Below the pieces are notes generated by a model. The model did not search any database. It worked only from the letters and a program-made list of their open reading frames with translations, and was not told where the DNA came from. Below, in pieces: positions 33,120-44,457 of a DNA stretch of 64,000 nucleotides. The DNA is from Kitagawia praeruptora (taxonomy: Eukaryota; Streptophyta; Magnoliopsida; Apiales; Apiaceae): NCBI GenBank assembly GCA_037693485.1, contig CM075348.1, positions 32,358,501-32,422,500 on the forward strand, read 5' to 3'. Position 1 is the stretch's first letter. Each line of letters opens with the position of its first letter. Position numbers and translations under genes: made by a program.

Positions 33120-33960
33120 CTAGGCTTGTACTTAACATCAAATTCTCCTAGTTCGATTGCTTACTTGATGAGCCTTCAATTACATTGAACGCGGCCTATT
33201 CGAGCCTTCAATTGCATGGAACATGGCCTATTAGAGCCTTCAATTCCTTAGAGCTAGAAGCTTGTGGTTTCATCGAACCTTATCCCACTTAGTCTGATCA
33301 GGTGGAGTGTCCTAACCGGATGCTCAGATACGATAAACCTTGAGATTTGGGGTGTGCCAAGTCTAGGCATCACATTTCTTTCAAATAATTCTAGCTTGTA
33401 AGAGCCTCATTTTTGAATTGTCATCCATTTCTGGCTACAAGGATTGGTGGAAGTCCATATCTACGTATCACACTTTCCCACAGGAATTGTGTCATTTACT
33501 TGGTGGTTATCCAGGCTTGGGGTTTGGCCTCAGTCTACTTCATGAAGGTATCAATTGCAACTATTAGGAACTTCCTCTGGACATTTGCCACTTGGAATGG
33601 TGGAACAGATGGTTTTCAACATTTCAGGGGATTGATCAACAGTTGAGTATTTATGGATATCGATCGCACAAACTCTCGGCATAAGCCATAATGCCTGGCT
33701 AGCAGAATCCCAGTTAGGCCATCTTAAGGGCAAAGGTCATGCCCCCCCCGAGTGTTGCCTACAGATTTTCATATGAGTTTCTTTCAAGGTTGAATTCGCG
33801 TTTTGAGGCCTTAGTGTTCCAACTAACAACCTCCGTACCTCCAAGGCATTGTCGGGTATCTAACCAGTTTCCTGGTGAATCTTTGTAGGATCTATCCAAT
33901 AGCTTTCCACACCTACAGGTGCTGTTAGTTTTTCAGTCATTGCTTCGGGCCTTCAAGACT
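33120..33960. other. Degenerate inter-module stretch
   Basis: Between the two RNase H modules I see short repeated phrases (GCGGCCTATTCGAGCCTTCA, repeated at 33200) and broken frames. The part 33400-33960 may include remnants of pol connector or integrase-side sequence, but I recognise no diagnostic motif. Confidence 0.4.
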
Positions 33961-33999
33961 TGGAAGTGAAAACTTCTGTTAAATTCTCCATCTTTGAGG

Positions 34000-34560
34000 A
34001 GGAAAACATAGATAGGACATCAGCCTTTACGTTTTCCTCCCTCGTAACACTCATTGAATTGAGTCAAGTTTCAAGTATTCTGTCACGGTTCCAGCCCTGG
34101 CCTCGAACTCACCATTCACTTTTGGTGCTACTGATCTTGAGTCTCCACAGACTTTAAGGTTTTGACCTCGGGCCTCCGGCCAAACCAAGTATGGCTATCA
34201 CGGCTTTGCGTTCAGCCTCATTGTTTGTCGTTGGGGAATCATGAACCCATCGGGGCATGTTCTCACTTAATTTGTTTTTGATTCTCCATCAAAATCGATC
34301 CAATACTCATTGAGTACCGCTTCTAGATTCTCCTTCTCTAATCCTTTGCCCTCCTGGGGTACTACCTCATGCCCCCCGACTTCTTGGTTGTCAATGGTGT
34401 GTTCAACCATGAAGTCAGTGAGTGCTTGGGGATTTATTGTGGTTACTTTGTCCAATGCAAGACCTTTTTCACATAACAGATGGGTTTCTGAACTTTGTCT
34501 TCCCCTTTCACGAGGACGACACTAAAAGCCATGTCAAATACATCCAAGTATAGATAGAGT
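34000..34560 (-). pseudogene. RNase H copy 1 of the second Gypsy element
   Basis: Minus strand: a LYLDVFDMAFSVVLVKGE-like start of the first RNase H (34560-34480), an internal deletion, then QALTDFMVEHTIDNQEVGG (34430-34370), EYWIDFDGESKTN (34306-34270), NNEAERKAVIAILGLA (34235-34185) and a degenerate end. The same linker and archaeal-type RNase H start occur again at 33105-32570. Several frameshifts and stops. Confidence 0.75.
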
Positions 34561-34599
34561 AACTTTCCGTAATTTGGTTATGTCAACACGTGGAGGTTC

Positions 34600-35060
34600 C
34601 GTGTCAAGGATTGATCTACTCTTATCGGGGTTGGCCTCAATTGCCATGCTTGGAGACCATAAAACCCAAAAAAAAAAAAATTACCGATCCTATGCTGAAG
34701 GTGGATTAACCAGATTAAATATCATCGTGTGGTGACTTAACACCTCAAACGTCTCATAAAAATGCTCGATGTCATGTGCCTTATCGAGGCTATTGATTAA
34801 CACATCATTTCCATGGACTTATATAGTCTTCCCACTAAGATGCTCAAAGATCTTATTTTTCAATCTTCAATATGCCGCCTCTTTGGGTCGTCACCTTTGT
34901 TGCATTGGTCAATGAATCATTCCTTGGTAGGGGAAAGTAGTCTCTAAGACATGCATCTTTCATATCAATGAAGTCAATACACATCCTTCATTCTCCATTG
35001 GCCTTCCTGCCTCTTGGAATTAAAATTTCTTCTTTTTTTTCGTTTCATCGTCTCCCTATT
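34600..35060 (-). pseudogene. Reverse transcriptase remnant of the second Gypsy element
   Basis: Minus-strand fragments include GRKANGEWRMCIDFIDMKDA (about 35015-34955), SLRDYFPLPRND (34950-34915) and a changed catalytic stretch near 34820 (V-x-G-N-D-V-L-I-N). Between them the expected palm section is compressed, as in the first element. An A-run insertion interrupts 34668-34681. Not functional. Confidence 0.7.
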
Positions 35061-35424
35061 CGGGTGGACGTCTAGTTTACGTAATTAATTGGGGATCGAC
35101 CCCTTGCATATCAGCTACTCTCCAAGCAACTACAACAATGTTCTCTTGTAGGAATGCATCCAATTTGCCCTTCAAGGGCTTATTCATCAATGCCCTATGT
35201 GAGTAAATTTTCAGGTTCTTCGGGAACTAGGGGAGTGGGGTCTAAGTCCTAGGTAGGCTTTCCTCGTGTTTTTCATCTTTTCGGACATCTATGTCTTCAA
35301 TCGGGAAGACCTGCCCCCCGACTTCATCAGGCCTCAAGGCGGCTGTATATCAATTCTTTGTTATTGTCTGATCTCTCTTTTCTTCATCAACTCCATTCCT
35401 TGTAGGATTCTTGCTCATCAGGTC

Positions 35425-35960
35425 TTATCTTGAGGCAACCGCCTTAAGGGTATGCAAGCCTGTCCTTCCAAGGATAACATTGTAAGCGGAAGTTGCTTTA
35501 ACCACCAAAAGGTTTAACATCTGAGTGGCCTCCCTAGGCTTCCGTCCTGTTATCATGGACAACCGAATAGTTCCTTCAACTCTCGACTCGACTCCGTTAA
35601 ACCCATAGACGGGCATGTTGGAGGGGGTCAATTGAGAATCGTTGTATCCCATCTTCGAGAATACGAGATATCCAATAATATTCCATTGTCTATCGAGACT
35701 CCTTTCACTTGCGAGTTGCCTATCACAGGTGTTATGACCAACGGGTCATCATGGAGGCACTTCACCCCTTCCAAGCCAGAATCATCAAAGACAATTGTTA
35801 TTTCGGTATTTGCTCGCTATGGAGCTTCTCCTATGATGTACATAACTTCTCGAGCACAAGCTTTACAAGAGCTCCTTGTATTCCTGACCGCCGTCGGGCC
35901 TTCAAAAATCACGTTTATCATCGGCCCCCTGGGGCTATGGACTGGGATCTCGATCAACAT
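35425..35960 (-). pseudogene. Protease region of the second Gypsy element
   Basis: Minus-strand 35652-35425 encodes MGYNDSQLTPSNMPVYGFNG onward to ILGRTGLHTLKAVAS, collinear with 6160-6400 of the first element. Here a Q codon stands where the first element has TAG. Just upstream, 35690-35650 covers the D-N-x-x-x-DIL active-site area in a broken form. 35960-35880 reads ISPGGRxKRDF, the linker after the zinc-knuckle region. Confidence 0.75.
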
Positions 35961-35999
35961 CCTTCCTTCCATAATATCTTCTTTAGGTTCCCCTGTTGG

Positions 36000-38247
36000 C
36001 CATCCTTGATGAACTTATTCAACTTTTCTCTTTGGATCAGAAACTTGATCTTGTGTTTCAGCTGTCTATAACCGTGAATGTTATTCCCCCATGGCTTATG
36101 GAACTGACTATATTGATTCTTGTTTCTCTTCCCGGGATCAGCCCTTAATGGCTTCGGCCATCAGAGATTCTTGTTTCTCAATGTCCATCAGGACTTGGGT
36201 GTTGGGAGTATTCAAACGTGCATAGCTGGTGAACCTCGGTCCTTTGTTTCTCTTCTTCCAGGTAGAGTCAGAGCCTTTACTTATTCGAGGATACCTATCC
36301 TTAACATCCCACTCGTGACCACCTTCGCTTTTCCTTATTATCTCCATTGCCTCCAGCAGGGGTTGAGGCTTCCTTTACACTTTCATCTACCTTGATAGCT
36401 GCTTTATCATCCAAGTTCGGGATCTTCAAGGCTTCCTTGGTGATTTGGTCCATGTAATCCCTCAAGGATTCATTCTTTCCTTGTTCCACCTTCAGGGGGA
36501 TGTAAAACGTTTCTCTTGAACTTTTCATCAATAAATGGGGCGACGAATGCCCTTCTTAGTCCTTTAAAGGAGCCGATTGAGTTTGGGGGCAACCGACTAT
36601 ACCATCGTTGTGTCATGCCCCCCCAAGGTTTTAGGGAACATCCTATACTTGATTGCGTCAATCACGGGTTAAAATTAATAGTGCATTGGAGTATGTCCTC
36701 ACATGATTAATGGGATCTCCTGCCCCATCACATGCCTTGATGGTGGGCATCTTGAATTTCCTTGATATATGAGCATTCATTATCTCATTGGTGAAGGACG
36801 GGATTGGATCATCATGACCTCCTATGGGCATCGAGTCATCGGGATCAGCCCTTTGTGTATCGACCCTTCTCCTCCTAGGGGTATCACTTGAATTAAAAAC
36901 CTTGGGGATCCTAGCCCTTGGGGGCTGCCTAGCCTATTGTATTTCCAAGTTTTTCTTTAATTTTCAGATATGCGCTTCATAAGAGATTATATATCCTCCT
37001 TCCTGAAGTCTTGGGAGCCAGTCTTTTGGATTCTCGGGGCTGAGAAGGCCCTAACTCTCTTTCGAGCTCCTTGCATGGTTCTCCTTCTGAGATTGCTATC
37101 TTCTTCTGTGGATGACAAATCGTCAAAAATATAGGGTCTGGGAAAATCATGACTCCTTCATTGGTGTTCTAGGCCTTGAATGCATTGAGGTACGTATGCC
37201 TCGTGTTGCTGACTACTCCTACTATCGATGAACGACATCCCATTGGTGGGAACCTAAGTTCATCATGCAGAGATGGACATCTATAGTCCCAACGGTGCAC
37301 TGGAGGGGCGACACCACTATTTGGAGGGGATTCGTCCCTGTATTCATTAAAACCCATAATCGGCTGCTGTGGATGAGTAATTTGAGCCCCCAAATCCTTT
37401 CGTTTATGGCATAAAGAGCCGTTCCTTGAGTCCCTTGGGGTCAAGAATGTCCCGATCCTATGACGGGCTCCTTGACTTGACGTCTCTTGCTAGAACGGAC
37501 ATCCTCTTCTTCATCTTTTTCAGACGAGAAGTCGTCTTTGGTGTATGATTCTGATAAACTTTGATTTCCTCTAACAAGGGGACCAAGCCTTCAATATATT
37601 GAGGCACATACTTCTCATGAGTAGATCGATGGTTTCATCAGCAGTTGGGTACGGTGACAACCCACAAACAGGGTTCCAATTTGTTGGAATTAACATGATG
37701 GTAGTGGCGATCCATGCTTCATGTGCTCCATTAGACAGAGGTAAAACCACCATCTGCAATTGGGAATTCTCTCCTTGAGTTAGTGGATTTTGGATCACCC
37801 CTTGGGGATCACCCCTTGGAGACATGCCTCTGGGGGAGTCGTTCCTTGATTGGCAGTCGAGTGGATCATCGTCATTAGTGCACAATTGAGACTTCTTTTT
37901 CCTGCTATATATGGAGGTCTCAAGCCTTAGATACGTGGCGAATCATCCCCTCATTGGGGCGGAAGCCCATAACTTGGGTTCTGATCTGTTGGTGGTGGAA
38001 GCACTACGGCAGAGATTTATAATCATGCTTGTCTATTATGGGCATAGTCATGCCTAGGATTGGGGGATTCGCCCCTTGAGAGTTTAGACTCGTTCTTTGG
38101 ACTCCATCTTCTTGGAGACTCGTTTAAATTCTTGTTCCTAGAGGGTTCAACCCTTGAATGGTGGTACATATTGACTGCATACCAACAACGATGATCAGAA
38201 CGTGAATTGAGGCTGGTGGATCATCACATCATCCGTGTATTTTCCAT
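36000..38247 (-). pseudogene. Gag region of the second Gypsy element
   Basis: The ATG at 38247 is 14 bases after the primer-binding site and corresponds to ATG 4109 of the first element. Frames are broken throughout. Recognisable pieces are a MTQRWYSRLPPNSIGSFKGL core (36610 region), KNESLRDYMDQITKEALKIP (36490-36430), LNTPNTQVLMDIEKQ (36220-36180) and a zinc-knuckle-like QYSQFHKPWGNN (36120-36080) in which the cysteines are lost. The N-terminal half (36900-38240) is rich in stops and in short repeats of CCCTTGG type. Confidence 0.75.
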
Positions 38248-38261
38248 GGTTGACGTCCTCT

Positions 38262-38280
38262 TCCCACAGACGGCGCCAAA
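38262..38280 (-). other. Primer-binding site of the second Gypsy element
   Basis: Reading on the minus strand, TTTGGCGCCGTCTGTGGG follows the LTR end directly, as at 4076-4093 of the first element. Confidence 0.85.
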
Positions 38281-38913
38281 TGTTGTGGAATAAAAAGTAG
38301 GGTGTAATTAATACGTGTATTGAATGCTAGGGGTTGAGAGCTTCGAGCTTTAATGGTGGCTGCTCTTGTTATCGGGGACTAACTCGATCCTAACAAGATG
38401 CCTACGTACCTTGATGAATATCAAGAATCAAGCCAAAACGTAGTTCTAGAATTGCCTACGTGGCTTGATGCGCCCTCGCGGCGTAGTAACGTAGTGGCTT
38501 GCATGTCCTTATTCGAGGATTAAGCCTAAAACGTGGTGGATGTGTATGGAGCTGTGCCCAAAAAAATGCCCCTCTGAGAATGAGGGGTCAGGCCCTTTAT
38601 ATAAGCTTGAGAAGCCTTAAAATTAGGGTTAGTAACTTGGTGGGCAAGTTATACAATTTGGGCCCATATCTAGATCCTTCCATGAGGGAGGTGGATAACT
38701 ATAGGAGTTGTATGCCTTGGAGGCTACTCCATGGATGATTTGGTTTCCTTTTGGACTCAATAACGGAGTCTTTTATTTGGCTATTTATTAGCCACGAATT
38801 TATTATTTAATTAGGGTTTTGGGCCTCATTAATGGGATTCGTATCTGGATCAAGCTAGGTCTAATTAATGCAACATTAATTGTGTCTTTAGGCCTTACTT
38901 TCAGCCCATATCA
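38281..38913 (-). repeat. 5' LTR of the second Gypsy element
   Basis: 633 bases, matched by 29330-29963. A TATATAAGC-type box (plus strand CTTTATATAAGCTTGAG, about 38594) may serve the minus-strand promoter. Target duplication ATATA follows at 38914. Confidence 0.92.
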
Positions 38914-39120
38914 ATATATATTAAAAAAATAAATATTTTCAAAATAATAAAAAAAGTTAACTTATAACATATAAGTTCTGATTTACCAAATACTTCACTG
39001 ATTTATAAGTTCTGATTTACTAAACACTCAAGTGACTTATAATTTCTGATCTAATTATCACTTATATGACACTTATACTTACAAGGCATAAGCTACTCAT
39101 TTTAAGGTAAACCAAAATGT

Positions 39121-40047
39121 CCCTAATATATGTCAAAATCTCACAAGTAGGAATACACTCATAAATTCCATGATACAAAAATGAGGAGCTTAATATTTGT
39201 GAATCTCATTCGGACACACAAATACAATGTATATTTGCCATGTATTAATGTAGAAGCCGACAGAGATAGAAATTAAATAATGCACAATGGTGCGACACGA
39301 GACAAGTCACAAATATATAGTACTCCGTATACATTTGCTAGAATATGTTGTGTGTCCCATTTACATGTTAATTCGAGTCATGTACTCTAATGGAGGAGCA
39401 GCTTACTTAATCTTGTTTTTCTTTTTATATCAGGGCACAATTTATGTCCACAAAGGTGTAACTGAAGTTACTAAAAATCTAAAGCAAATAATGAAATTGA
39501 GACACAAATGCAGACACAGTAGGGCATTGAGCTATGATGATATTATGATTAAAATCTTCTTTGTGTTGCTGGTTACGCATACATTTTTGTTTCTTTCATT
39601 TGAAGTATAGATTTGAATGGGAACCGGCTAGGCTGAATGTTGAGGTTGATACGGAATCCATCACGACATTAAATTGGAAGTTTATCTTCTAAATGTTTAT
39701 TATTTGGGAAGTGAATTCGAATTATCATCACTCGATCTTTCTGGAAAAAGAAATGAATTATCATCACTCAATCTTTCTGGAAAAAGAGATGATAATCATC
39801 GGATTGGACCAAAATATATTGTTTATTTTTCGAATATTCATGATTAGCAACTTTGCTTCATCTATGCATTTTTTTTATTAACTGAACACACACATCCGAT
39901 TTTTATTGGAATTAAATCCTCGACCTTTTTATTATTGGACCTTGGACGAGAAAGGGATATCCACTCCACCAATTGACAGGGATCATCTCTGCACTTTGAT
40001 TGTGGAGCACTATAGCACATAATTCAAAGAGATATTCGTGATTCCTT
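39121..40047. other. Unassigned spacer with a 36-bp tandem repeat
   Basis: No convincing gene. Frames up to 107 residues (39287-39610) show no recognisable domain. At 39717-39790 a 36-base unit (ATTATCATCACTCGATCTTT then CTGGAAAAAGAAATGA) is repeated twice with a few changes. A TACTCCGTATA phrase at 39320 is common in plant MITEs. Confidence 0.5.
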
Positions 40048-40397
40048 GCGAATGTTGGTGCAGTGGTTGAGCTACTGACCTCTTTGAAGGAGCTCAGGGG
40101 TTCGATTCCTACATGTGCATGAGTTTTCTAGTTTGTATTAGGTTTCCTTTCTGTATTTATATTTCCGTATTTGTAATTATGTACTTGATCGGGGTCCTTC
40201 GAAAACAGTCTTCCTATTGTATAGGGGCATGGTCTGCGTACATCTACCCTCCTTAGACATCACTTTTAGTGGTATTATAACTGGCATGGTCTGCGTACAT
40301 CTACCCTCCTTAGACATCACTTTTAGTGCTATTGTATAGGGGCATGGTCTGCGTACATCTACCCTCCTTAGACATCACTTTTAGTGGTATTATAACG
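40048..40397 (+). mobile_element. tRNA-derived SINE with a triplicated tail
   Basis: The head carries an A box (TGGTGCAGTGGTTGAGC, 40056-40072) and B box (GGGTTCGATTCC, 40098-40109). The body ends in a GGTCTGCGTACATCTACCCT block typical of the Au/SolS-type plant SINE tail. That tail block of 46 bases occurs three times (40226-40271, 40283-40328, 40341-40386) at a period of 57-58. Clear target duplications are not visible. No coding, as expected of a Pol III retroposon. Confidence 0.8.
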
Positions 40398-41084
40398 GAG
40401 TAGGTTTCGTTTATATTCGTGAGCCCCTTGACTAAAACAAATTACTCTACTAAAAGTCTAAAAGAGGTTTGGTAAAAAAAGAAATAGAATTAGCTTAAGA
40501 AGAACTGAAGAAGTAACAATATTAAAAAAATGAAGGCTCTGGGGTTTAGGCTTCTGGCACATCAGTGACATATCTTGTCCAAATTGAACATGTTTTTGTG
40601 GGAATTTTATTCGGCCGACAAACAAAGTTTGGAGTGGCCCATATGAACAACTCTCGATTTCTATTCAAGCACGTTTACTGTTCCATTTCCCAAAGTAAAA
40701 ATTCGAGATAGATGCCAATAGTCAAATTACTGTTCAAAAGCATAGATTACCAAAAGCTTTTAAAAATAAATCGAATAAAATTTTCAGGTACTATCCAAAT
40801 ATATTCGCGTCTGATTTTATGGTCAGCTTAGTGGATAGCTGCTTTATACAATCCAAATTTGATTTGTGTAACAAATTGACTTTCACCTAACTTGTATAGA
40901 AAAAAATAAGTCTCACGGATGTTTAAATCGACAGTTATCTGAATTATACGTGTCAATGTTGTTTTGTTTCATTGTTTCCGTAATTACTTTATTTTTAACA
41001 AATTTCGAATTCTCGAATATTATAACGTGCAAACAAATCGAACTACTTTAGTTGACGGGCCTTAGCACTAGGAGCTTCATGTAA
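40398..41084. other. Unassigned spacer
   Basis: AT-rich sequence without recognisable gene or element ends, ending at the TAA duplication of the MITE at 41085. Confidence 0.5.
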
Positions 41085-41434
41085 GAGCATCTCCAAAAGA
41101 TTCTTAAATAAGTTTTTAAGTCCAAAAATAAAGAGGATGGAAAAAAAATGAGCTCCAAGAGACTCTTAAAAAGTTTAAGAGGCTCTTCTCTCTCCTCAAT
41201 TTTAAGAGCTACTACATGGCTCTTAACTATTTTCTATCAATAAACTATTCACTTGCACATGGTTGGATTTAATTGTATGTCATAGTTAGGTTTAAAATAT
41301 TAATAAAATATAAGTTATGAGTCAATATAAGGAGGATTGTTGGAGTTGACACGGGAATCTATGTACTAACTTACTAAGAGCCATATAATTTATATTATAT
41401 TTAAGAGTCAATTAAGAGATTGTTGGAGATGCTA
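41085..41434. mobile_element. Second Tourist-like MITE
   Basis: Inverted ends GAGCATCTCCAAAAGA and TGTTGGAGATGCT with TAA on both sides (41082-41084, 41435-41437). Internal AAGAGCTACTACATGGCTCT and AGAGGCTCTTCTCT stretches form small hairpins. Related by its ends to 27301-27688. Confidence 0.8.
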
Positions 41435-41437
41435 TAA

Positions 41438-43507
41438 GAAAATAGATTGGATGAGGAAGTGAGGATTGGAAAAGAAAGTTAGAATCCAGGAGCATGCATG
41501 AATAGATAGATATACGATAAAAAGCATCAATAATTTCTCCTACTGTGTTCAATAATTCATGTACATATATGAAAATATATGTACAGCCACTAATTTAGAC
41601 AAAACCTTTCTTCATCCTTTTAATTTGTATGTATGCATCTCAAGCTAGACTATTCTCCTTGTGAATGTGTAGGGGAATTTTTTAATTTGTTGCAATTATA
41701 TGGGCATTATTATGATTTGAAAGGATTCTTAGCAAGCTCAATTAACTTAATTACATGGATGCCTAAATAATTCAGTTTCTATAGTTGCCGGTGTTCTATA
41801 AAACGCATTAAGCTGTTACTTAAGCAAAAATGGGATAAAAACACCTAACTTATATTAAAATCGGAGTTTTAAGTATTTAGTGGGATTTAAGCGGGTCAAA
41901 AGCGGATATAAGCGATTTTATGAATGTGGAGATTACTAATTTTAAATATTATCATAATATATTATATCATATGTACTGTTATCTTTTTTAGAAAAAAAAC
42001 TAATATTATATTTATTTATATAAATATATATTTATTTATAATTTGATTAATGATTTTCTTTTAAAATCACTTAAAAATCCGTTTAAGCGTTAGAAGGTCA
42101 TCCCACCACTTACATCTGATTTGCGCTTTTTAGAAAAATGTTGCTATTACAATGTCACAATGTCAATTCTTATTTCTTCATGATATAAATTGGGTAAATA
42201 GATCTTTCATAATCATTCAAATCCACCGAAGATGAAAAATTGAAAAAGAAAAAGAATATGCGTGGGTCCCATTCTTTTTCAACATGTCTTTAGCATCATG
42301 TTTATTGTTTAACCTAGACACAGACTGAAAGTGTCTGTGTTTCTTTATATTTCTTCTTCCAGTGTACACTTCTGCTATTTGTTTCTTGCACTTCAAATGC
42401 CTGTCTACTCCTGCACTCCAGACCGTTTTTATTCTTATCAAACGGAATTTAAACCTATTTTCGATATTCAGGTCTCGCCATATTGGATAATACCGCGAAT
42501 CAAGAGGTCTGTCGATTGAATATAAAAACTAAAGATAATTTATGTGTTTGACAATGGCACCCATATAAAATATCGCACATTGTGCATCAACATCATCATG
42601 GTCCTGACTCGAGAGCGTTGAGGTATTTCACAAATGATTGAAATTTCTTGAGCACTAATGAACAAAGACATGTGCCCAAAAAAGCTAATGTGGAGGACTA
42701 AAAGCCGCAGAAACACATCACAATGTAGGGTAGTCCAGAGGAAATGGAGGAGAAAAGAAGACAAGACATTACTACTACAAAATGCTTAAGGAAGATAAGA
42801 CAAACATTAAATCACAACTAGCTAGCCAACCATACATGAATAATACATTCACATGGGATGTATCATTTACATCGACAGATCATAACAATTCAGCCTTGAC
42901 CTACATTTTTTATTGTTTTATATTTATTTAATAAAAAAAATCTTGTTACCAGTATTTCCGCATTAAGATATGAAATCGAATTTTAATATTTTACGAGCAC
43001 ATTAACGATGCTACGGATATTTCATATTCAAATCTTAATATTAAAACGGTGATAGCTAAAAATGTAAGATTTGGATTGAGTTACTATCAAGGTGGGATTT
43101 GATAGGGTTGTGGAATACGATGATGATCACAAACAAAAGAGACTACACCTCAAGTAGAGGCAGACATGAAACTGAAGAGAACCCTATTGGATTAAAGGAA
43201 GAGAAAGATGCTATGTCTATTTTTGTGAAAGGAATAATAAAGTACCCTTTTTTGTAAAATTGAACTCTTTTGTGCGTTCCTTTCGTTGTGAAATGTCCAA
43301 GGTTTTTTGATTTGATTGCTTCGGGGACCAATTTGTGATTTACAATGGACGTCGAAAAAAGATGCCTTTCATATCTTTTATCGGTGGCGTCAACTCGGAT
43401 TCCTAATTCCTCTTTCACAAAACTGGAAATCTATTAAAGACATAGCTGGAGTTTTACCTATTTTTCAATCTCATCGGTTTAGTGTTTTTCTTTAATACAA
43501 TATTTTT
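41438..43507. other. Two-kilobase stretch without a supported gene
   Basis: 41790-42120 holds TTTAAGCGGGTC, AAGCGATTTTAT and a facing GTTTAAGCGTTAGAAGG, the look of a degenerate MITE. A strong hairpin ACACAGACTGAAAGTGTCTGTGT stands at 42317-42339. The minus-strand frame 43418-43143 (91 residues, basic, starting MKEELGIRVDATDKRYERHL) has no domain I know. I see no promoter or intron signals supporting it. Confidence 0.45.
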
Positions 43508-44393
43508 TAGGGGAAAATGCCTACCATTCAAGACACAAGGCCCGAAATGCCTATAGGCGGGAGTGTTGGTCCTATCTACCCACGGGATGCGCATTCTGAG
43601 AATGCGTGTACTGGGTTACGCATATACGAATTATGTAACAGGGGTCACGCATCTCCCAGATACGTGATGACGTCAGCTGAACGAATTGTGTAACAGGGGT
43701 CACGCATCTCCCAGATGCGTGATGACGTCAGCTGACGTCATTATCACACTTTCATCTCCAGCGTGCTCTGATTGTAAAAATCGCCTCGAAATCGCCTTAA
43801 TCCGTTCTACAGATTCAGGCCAACTCCACCAAATATGAGAACACCAAAACGATACCCACACCTCCCTCTTCATTATTCATTATTGATTTGTAAATTTTTG
43901 GCCCCGCAGGGGCGTAAATGATCAGATCGGAAAAGAAATCGGAATTTTAAACTCGAATTGGGTGTTTTCAATCTGGTGAAACAAATAAAAATCTACAATT
44001 ACAGCGTTGTAGAGGGTGGAGAGACGATCATTTTGATATGTAGAACGTGTGTGCACGTTACCTGTAGAGAACGCACGAATCGATTGAAAAAACAACGAGC
44101 AAAACACGACGGCGACGGCTGTAGAAGACGATGAACAGTACTTGAGACACGCATGTTGAACATGCGCATGTCAAGATACGCATTTTCAACATGCGTATCT
44201 CAAGTACTGTTCATCGAGCTGCAATTCAATTTAACGAAGTACACGCATATGTACTATGCGTGTAGCTACACGCATTCTCAACATGCGTGTAGCGACACGC
44301 ATTGTACGGTGGGTATTTAGGGCAATCTTTTCAGCCGGTAGGTATTTTGGGTAAAAAATTCTGAATGGTGGATATTTAGGGCCATCATCCCTA
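43508..44393. mobile_element. TIR element packed with ATGCGT hairpins
   Basis: The ends TTAGGGGAAAATGCCTACCA and, inverted, TTAGGGATGATGGCCCTAAA then TATCCACCATTCA share the TTAGGG start and the ACCATTCA block, a gapped terminal inverted repeat. Inside, at least eight hairpins have arms built on ACGCAT/ATGCGT, for example ACACGCATTCTCAACATGCG (44259). A 55-base direct duplication (43627 and 43682) ends in the perfect 20-base palindrome ATGACGTCAGCTGACGTCAT (43722-43741). The central 43745-44110 is less repetitive and might be captured sequence. I could not define a target duplication. Confidence 0.6.
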
Positions 44394-44457
44394 ATTTAGC
44401 CTGTTTTAATTTCAAACTAAGCTATTTTTTTAATGTTTTCGAAATAAAGGTTGTAGT

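Larger units (their letters stand above)
29330..38913 (-). mobile_element. Second Tat-type Ty3/Gypsy element, degenerate
   Basis: LTRs at 38281-38913 (5') and 29330-29963 (3') are about 633 bases and differ at about 11 positions plus one A-run indel (about 1.8 percent). ATATA flanks both ends (29325-29329, 38914-38918). On the minus strand the order is primer site, gag, protease, reverse transcriptase, one RNase H module, a second RNase H module, tandem arrays, polypurine tract. No integrase is visible. The sense-strand LTR start (TGATATGGGCTGAAAGTAAG), the primer site and the polypurine tract resemble those of 3558-11348, so the two are related families. All frames are broken. Confidence 0.92.
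29038..39120. mobile_element. MITE split by the second Gypsy element
   Basis: The left edge TTTTAACTTATAATTGGTAG then CTTATGACTTATAA (29041-29075) is matched in inverted orientation at 39080-39113 (TTACAAGGCATAAGCTACTC then ATTTTAAGG). Both inner sides hold AAGTT/ACTTATAA-rich sequence. With the Gypsy insertion removed the element would be roughly 500 bases. Target duplications are not clear. Confidence 0.5.

Noticed and set aside
43143..43418. 91-codon minus-strand frame
   Set aside because: No domain, no promoter or intron signals and no neighbouring context; kept only as an unrecognised frame in the spacer description.
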